Of a stretch of 64,000 nucleotides of DNA, positions 58,005 through 64,000 are shown piece after piece; positions within the stretch are counted from its first letter, which is position 1; each line of letters begins with the position of its first letter. Below the pieces are notes generated by a model. The model was not told the origin of the DNA. It made no database searches and saw only the letters and a program-made list of their open reading frames with translations. The translations under genes and the position numbers were made by a program. The stretch spans positions 4,960,001 to 5,024,000 of the forward strand of contig OZ316896.1 of assembly GCA_973895155.1 (NCBI GenBank), in the 5' to 3' direction. Source of the stretch: Marsupella aquatica. Taxonomy: Eukaryota > Marchantiophyta.

Positions 58005-59451
58005 TAGACAAAAGTGAGAGATTCCACAATCATTGATCTAGTCATCAAACAAATCCACCTCATCTAAAATAACCCAATGCTTGTCTGATCACTGACCCTC
58101 GCTAGACCAATTTTAGTATTAGACCCATGCTCAACTAATTTTATAAAGGGACCCATTTTAACCAATACATTTATAAAGCCTTTATTCAATGGGGAACAAC
58201 CGAGAGAGGAGACAGGAGAGAACAAAAGCAATTAAGAGGGCTAGAAGAAGCACACCCATAGAGGAGAGGAAGGGCAATTCCCATCCGGAACGCCATAGTG
58301 AAAGGAGGCAGAACCAGAAGGGAGGGAAGTACCCTAGAAAAGTGGAAGCCTGACAAGCAAACATGACTGAAAGAACACAGATCACTAAGAGTGCACAACC
58401 AAAGACCACAAACAGGACCGGGATACCAGCCCAGAATTGACAAGGTCACTACCAAACTCCACCCACCAGTGGCTGCCAAAATCCAAGGCGAGCTCCAAGG
58501 CCACCAACAATAACCCACAATGGCAACCAGAAGAGGCATCACCAACAAACCAGTAGTACCCATTTAGAATGGGGCAAATGATTGTCCACACCAGCCCCCG
58601 GAACAACTATAGTATCTCTCGGCAGCCACCAAAGCATTCAATCAGTGACCCAACAGGAGGAGAGCACCCAGATGGCCACCAACAAGATAGCTCCTTTTGG
58701 AGTGGGAGAGCCAAGAGATCCATGTTGCCAAAACTGAAACCACCCAAGCTGTTTGTGTCGGGCTGGGATATGTCAAGGGGAGAGAGAGGCTAGCCAAAAG
58801 GGATGAATAACTTGTAGCTGACTTGGAGATCAATAGAGGGAGTGTACACCACCCCATCTGGGAATTGGGTATCCGCCAACAAAGAGTATACGGAAATATT
58901 GACCACAATATCCAATAGGACGCCCAAAGCTCTAGGTGTTGCGATGTCCATCCAGAGAGACACGATGTTGTCATATCCATCACCTGAATGAGACCTCCAT
59001 CAAATAATTGACCAGCAAAGGGACCCATTGTTGAGTACTGTTAGCAGGGGAATCATGCTCAACTAAGTTTTAGTAACAGACCCTTTTGTGTTGGATGACC
59101 ATTCCTCAAAGGAACCGCAATGTGTGACCATGTTTATGAGAATGTTCATCCACATAGACAATTTAGAGACCCAAGGACAATCCAAAAACTTTCCAGCCCT
59201 TGAGGTCCTAAACTTTGCCTTGAGAGTAAAACAAAAAGTCAGTGTTCACCTATTGCCAACAGTGCCATTATTGGGAAGCAGGGAATTGAAGCGGAGTGCG
59301 ACATATTCTCTTATCAAACTGGATAGCTAGATCATCATTTTGACATATAAACTATGCCATCACTATGTGTTGCCCTCATCAGTGATGGGATAGTTTATAT
59401 GTCAAAATGATGATCTAGCTAATAACTTTTGTGAATACTTCTATTAGGGTG
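58005..59451. other. Intergenic DNA, no gene recognised
   Basis: Minus-strand open frames at 58182-58606 and 58642-59028 have biased composition and no motif I recognise. They could be a decayed transposon. A near-perfect hairpin lies at 59324-59421. Confidence 0.4.
59324..59421. repeat. Near-perfect hairpin, 41-bp arms
   Basis: Arms 59324-59364 and 59381-59421 are reverse complements with one mismatch in 41 positions. The loop is 16 bases. The arms begin TAGCTAGATCATCATTTTG. Outside the arms the pairing stops at once. It is not related in sequence to the hairpin at 10767-10854, although arm length and mismatch number are the same. Confidence 0.9.
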
Positions 59452-59456
59452 TCTCA
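59452..59456. repeat. Target site duplication TCTCA, left
   Basis: TCTCA precedes the solo LTR and recurs at 59801-59805. Confidence 0.8.
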
Positions 59457-59800
59457 TATTGAGCATAGACGACATTCATAACGGCAAGACCATGAACCAT
59501 CCAACGCACAATAGTCGACACAGAGAGATACGTGGTTCACCTCCACATGAGGCTACGTCCACGGGAACACACAAGAGCTTTACTGCACTCTAGGCCGACC
59601 GGCCATACTAAGCATCCACAGCACAAGCTCTCCCTATCTCTCAACTAGCTCCGTAACAATGAGCCTAAGTTCCACCAGGGTCTGGCATCAGCCCTGGCTA
59701 TATGCACAACAGCACTACCGCTAACATTAGCTAAGTCCTAACCCGAGTTAGACTAACTGTGGTTAGCTCATGAGTCACAAGACTAGAGCAATATCTAACA
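59457..59800 (-). mobile_element. Solo LTR of the second copia family
   Basis: 344 bp aligning end to end with the LTR at 55538-55881. The first TG has mutated to TA, and the last bases are CA. Identical five-base duplications lie on both sides and no internal sequence remains. This is the usual product of recombination between the two LTRs of one insertion. The strand is taken from the orientation of the coding-associated copy. Confidence 0.9.
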
Positions 59801-59805
59801 TCTCA
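59801..59805. repeat. Target site duplication TCTCA, right
   Basis: Directly follows the solo LTR and matches 59452-59456. Confidence 0.8.
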
Positions 59806-61390
59806 GACCTATGAATATATGTGAGTTAAGGGTAGTTGTTAACCTAGCGGCTAACAACTATCCCGTAACTCAAATGGTATGCCCAAAATGTCATCGTTAA
59901 CATTTGGCTATAGGAATCGTCCGTTGCCCGTGGCCGTTTATGTGATAGTACTACTTGGTAACGCAAACCTTATCTCAGTTGACACCATTTTGAACCAATT
60001 GCTGTCCAACAGACCTTGTGCTCAGACCCTTGTTCACTCCATCAAGGAAGTGAATGTCAATAGTAGTGTAGAAGGGAGGAGAGCAAATGTGATTCGGAGG
60101 GGTCGACATCGTTGTAGTTGAGTGACATCAAGTAAAGCTAAAGCGGTCTAGTCTCCACACAGTTTTCTTAACCTTGTCGCAAATAGGATTGTGAAGGTGG
60201 GAGTGCACATACAATTTGTAGCTTGGAAGCAAAGGAGTCATTGTCATTGTTGTGGCAAAGGCATCGTCGTTGTGTAGCAGAGTTGTTGCTGGTCGTCGAC
60301 GTTGTAGCAGAGTCACAGCTGGTCCCCGAGCCAGTCCGGTGGCAATGAATGTGCGAATAGTGTGTAGGTGGAGATTGCAAGTCAGCTTGGGAACTTGGAA
60401 TCGGATTTGGAAGTCATATCAACCTCTGTGTTTGTGAATTAATTGACAAAACGAAGACAACAATTGCGTGAGTAGTCTTTCATCATCCCACTTCAATTTT
60501 GTTTACACAATTTTTGAAATGAGAACAAGGCAAACAATTTCATGTCCATGTTTTGTACATTTGCAGGGCAGAGGATCCATTTTTCACAATGCTACTATAC
60601 ACATCGCTTGGAAAACCTAAATTCAGATTTTAATATAATTGTTCTCCATGTGAGTTTTGAGTTGTTCAGAACCTGAGCAGGTTGCCTATGTTTTGTCATT
60701 AACTCAAGTAACACATGTGGTTGAGGTTCTCTTTAGAATTGCTGATCATGAAATCCATGTGAAGAGGATTACCTTTGTGAATGCCACACCCAGAGTGCCT
60801 AAGCCACTGACTTCCTTTGCACTTAATTAGCTAGGAGTCAAAGACCAAGTGAACATGTTCAACGTGTTGGGCAATCTAGTCCTGGTGTAAGTAGTTTCAG
60901 GCCCTCAACTCAAAATGTCACCCCAAAACAAAGGCCAGTTTTTTTCTGGAAAAGTTGTGGCTAAACTTATTAGAAGGCTACAGGATGAGTTAAACCTAGA
61001 TGAGGAAAAGTGATTTATTCTTTATCAATCTTGCCCTGAAAGAATAGCATGTATGCTACAGTAATTGCTAAATATAATGACTTGTTGGTGGATGCCTTGT
61101 TGGACTCAATCTGTGATCCTGTATTCTTGCATTGTTCAGTTTCCTCACTGCTTCATGTTTACTGCAAATCAAGGGTTCACCATGCCATGTGTTTTAGACA
61201 AACAAAGGGTGTTGAGAGAAGTGAAGGAGGAACTCTACTTGTTTCCATTCTCATGGAAGCTCCAGTAGTGACAGTGTTGAGTCCACCAATGACTCAAAAT
61301 CTTCAACAATGGACCTCTTTAGCGACGCACAACTTATTGTCAATCCTTGAATATGAATCCGACAGTGATAGTGGGGTTGGAGATGACCAA
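59806..61390. other. Intergenic DNA, partly decayed element sequence
   Basis: Short plus-strand frames (59879-60121, 61049-61390) are not recognisable on their own. Those right of about 61050 probably belong to the upstream part of the Harbinger-like relic that follows. A stretch near 60240-60310 is rich in GTTGT/GTCGT words. Confidence 0.35.
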
Positions 61391-62035
61391 TTTGAGTTTG
61401 TGCCCAAGCCTACTGAAATCATGGAATTGTATTTTGTCATGGACAATACTTGCTATTTTGTGGATAAGCCTATGACTGCTAAGTCCAGGGACTTTTCTGA
61501 GTTTTTTTTTTGAAAACGTCCCACCTAAGTTGTTCAGGCAAATGACACGCATGGACATTCAAGGATTCTTTCTTTACGCTGGTCAATATGATTGAATCAC
61601 ACCAGGTCTTTATGAATGATTCTCCTTATGAGCAGGCTCCAATTTGCTTGCAGTTGGTAGTCACCTTGGACAGGCTTGGCCATGATGGCAATGGGGTCTG
61701 CTTGAATCATATGATTCCCACTTGGGGTGTGAGTAATGGCTCATTGTGCAATTTCACTGCACAATGCTTCAAGGCTTTGGAGGATGCTTTGGTTGTACAT
61801 TTATAGTGGCCGGATGAACAAGAACGAGCACGAATTTCAGATGATTTTGCATAGAAAGGATTTCCTAGGTGTGTTGGCCTCATTGATGGCACACTTATCC
61901 CACTCTCCCAACGCCCAAAGGATTCAGGAGAATGTTACTTCAATAGAAAAAGAAGATACTCAATCAATGCTCAAGTAATTTGTGATGATAAATGCAAGAT
62001 CTTGTACTTGTATACTGGTATGTACATTGCCTATC
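61391..62035 (+). pseudogene. PIF/Harbinger transposase relic
   Basis: A DDE transposase fragment of the PIF/Harbinger type. Reading the plus strand across breaks gives TAKSRDFSEFFFENVPPKLF (N-terminal side), then SPYEQAPICLQLVVTLDRLG, WGVSNGSLCNFTAQCFKALE, WPDEQERARISDDFA, CVGLIDGTLIPLSQRP and YFNRKRRYSINAQVICDD. GLIDGT holds the first catalytic Asp. At least two stops (about 61804 and 61852) and frame changes before 61588 break it, and the second and third catalytic residues are not present, as the frame is lost after about 62035. No terminal repeats were found. Confidence 0.78.
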
Positions 62036-64000
62036 TTTTGCAATGAACATTCGTATTAACATGAGCATACTGACAATTGCATATTAATAATTACCCAAAA
62101 TCTGTCTCTCCACTGACCTAGTGGTTGCTGGTGATCAGGAATGCCTGCTTCAGTGTTTGATCTCACTTGCTTGAAAAGGAGCAAGCTATGGAGAAGATGT
62201 AGTGAGAACCCGAGTGAGAATGGCCAGGACTTGTTTTAGCAGGGGTGTGACAGGGCCCCAAACCCGATAGTAACTTAGTGATAACTTATAATTGCATATA
62301 TAAGTAGAAAGACAAGTAGGTGTAGCAAAAGTGTTTGGATTTTTAATTTTTTTAGTTTTTGTTAGTTCTAATAAATTGATGCGACACCCGAAGGCCGGAG
62401 TTGAGAGGGGTGTTGGGTGGAGATGGATGACAATGGAGCCATTCAGGGGGTACAAGGAGGCCAAAAGGCAGCCCAAGGACTTGGAGGCCAAGGTGTGGGC
62501 GTCGTGGAGGGGTACAGTGGGGGCTGGTCGAAGGCTCCACGTAAGGCGCAAAACGGGAAGAATGACCAAAATATAGAAAACATTGAAACTTAAAACAGAC
62601 ATTGCTGCGCTAGTACTATTCCAAACATGGTCATGCTTGGATTCATTTTGAAGCCCTCAATGAGCCTCATGCAAAACTGAGATTCTCTAGTTGATTTTAG
62701 GTCTATATCAAACAGTGACATCTCAAGGGACCTCAACGCCCGTAAAATGACAAACTAGACCATCTTGGAATGGAAAGGTGGGAGGGCCCTTAGAAGGAAG
62801 GGACTCCCACAATTTCCCTTCCTCAATCCATACTTTCCCACAATTTTCCTTCCCCACTCCGTAGAAGGGCCCCCCACACTTTCTTCCTTCCCTTTTTCTC
62901 TATTCTCACTTGTGAGGTTCCCACCCATTCCTAAACCCTTTCCCTATTGTACTTGCTTTCAACGTGCGTACGGACCTTGGTTGTACGAACATCAGTTTTT
63001 TGGCCATCTCAAAATCAGGATTCTACGGGCTTGTTGGAAAAAGCTTGCCAAGCTGAATCCAACGATGTGTCACACGACAGAAACGAAACTAAGACGGGGG
63101 AGATACAACAGATTGCGTTTTTTGAGAATACAGGGGTTTTGAGGCCGTACAGACGTCCGTACTGCAGGAGGTCCCGACTTTGCAAGGGAAGGAGGAGGTA
63201 GCAGGACATACGGGGAACCGTGATCCATGTTTTGCAAAACCGATGCCCCCTGGTGTTGTACGGACGAAACGGAGGGAGACGATGCCCCGTAAAAACTTAA
63301 ACGATCATATCTTGGCCGTTTGACCTCCGTTTTGTGCACCGTTTATGGAGCCGTGATCAGGAGGAGGGCTCCTCAGATATGTTTTCAGAAGTGAATTCTG
63401 AGAAAATTTTAGTTTCAATAATTATAGGGGCCCCCTCCTTTTACGGCGGACCGGTGGTGGCGATAAGGAGAATTGAGGTTGGTAGGCAAGGTAGATAGAT
63501 AGGATAGGAGGTGATGGACTCAAGTGAGTCCTTGTTTAGCAGAGTGGTAGTTGGCACCATCAAAGGCACCGTCGGTTCCGTAGTAGATTAGGGTTTAATT
63601 TAGGTGGCATGTGTGTGCCGCATGACTTAGGTTAGGGAATTCTTGAATGAGGTTTTAAGCGGCACTGCTAGGGTAGCCGCCATCGTTGTGACCCCATGAG
63701 GGGTGCTTTGGTGTTTTTTTTGGTATTTAGGGGGGAGCCCCGTAGTGAGTAGGTGGGGGAACTTAGTCTAGTGTTGGATTTAGGGAAATTAGCTCATAGC
63801 CAGAAGAGGGAATCAAGCCAGAGTAGTGAGGTAGAGGTGTAGCACTTGCCCCAGTGAGGCAGGAGTTGGGCAGACGGCAGGAGGCCAGGTTGTCCTTGCA
63901 ATGTGTTATGATTCTTTACCAAAAGATATGGATTTGGTTTGATTCCTGAAGCTTTGGTGTGGCGTTATCTTTTTTGTTTCACGATTGTGTTCTTTCCCAA
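62036..64000. other. Right end, no gene recognised
   Basis: Only short frames without known motifs. A pyrimidine-rich block lies at about 62800-62945 and a stretch at 62960-63260 repeats GTACGGA/CGTACGG-like words. The final 500 bp are rich in TAGG words. The sequence continues beyond the window, so an element cut by the edge cannot be excluded. Confidence 0.4.

Noticed and set aside
58182-59028. Hydrophobic minus-strand frames
   Set aside because: Trp/Leu/Ser-rich because of base composition; no retroelement motif was found to call a LINE.

Overview
This window is nuclear DNA of a land plant. Three plant genes can be read with exon-level confidence: a plastid-type SMP/C2 protein (NTMC2T5 type), a JmjN-JmjC demethylase ending in four zinc fingers (REF6/ELF6 type), and Mediator subunit 8. 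They are spaced widely in repeat-rich DNA. Introns are about 100-900 bp with GT-AG borders and one GC-AG exception. I lean to a seedless plant such as a bryophyte, but the sequence alone does not settle the lineage.

Layout. 1-1867: upstream DNA with a degenerate tandem repeat. 1868-4339 (+): intronless NTMC2T5-like gene. 4340-10750: no gene seen; fold-back repeats and tandem repeats. About 10920-13916 (+): decayed transposase-like reading frame. 15424-24935 (-): eight-exon REF6/ELF6-like gene; the joined exons are 7116 nt (2371 residues plus stop) and every junction keeps phase. 25000-30068: CT-rich leader/promoter side, a GC-rich tandem array and dispersed repeats. 30074-36729 (+): complete but broken Ty1/copia element with 133-bp LTRs, 5-bp target duplication, primer-binding site, gag-pol and polypurine tract. 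36735-47219: repeats, including a large inverted repeat at 42009-43218. 47220-52904 (-): twelve-exon MED8 gene (1656 nt, 551 residues plus stop). 53300-54360: minisatellites on the upstream side of MED8. 55538-57999 (-): a second, internally deleted copia element with a GTTAA target duplication, carrying an inverted-repeat insert with a GC-rich core. 59457-59800: solo LTR of the same family with a TCTCA duplication. About 61400-62030 (+): PIF/Harbinger transposase relic. The right end holds no recognisable gene.

The three genes do not form a cluster. One acts at membranes, probably plastid-linked lipid transfer; one removes H3K27 methylation at zinc-finger-chosen sites; one is part of the Mediator head. 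I found no convincing new multi-gene system. The most notable observations are: a copia primer-binding site that appears to pair with the anticodon arm of tRNA-Ile, including an inosine-compatible position; two near-perfect 41-bp-arm hairpins; an inverted-repeat element with a captured GC-rich core inside a deleted copia; and the unusual length of the demethylase.
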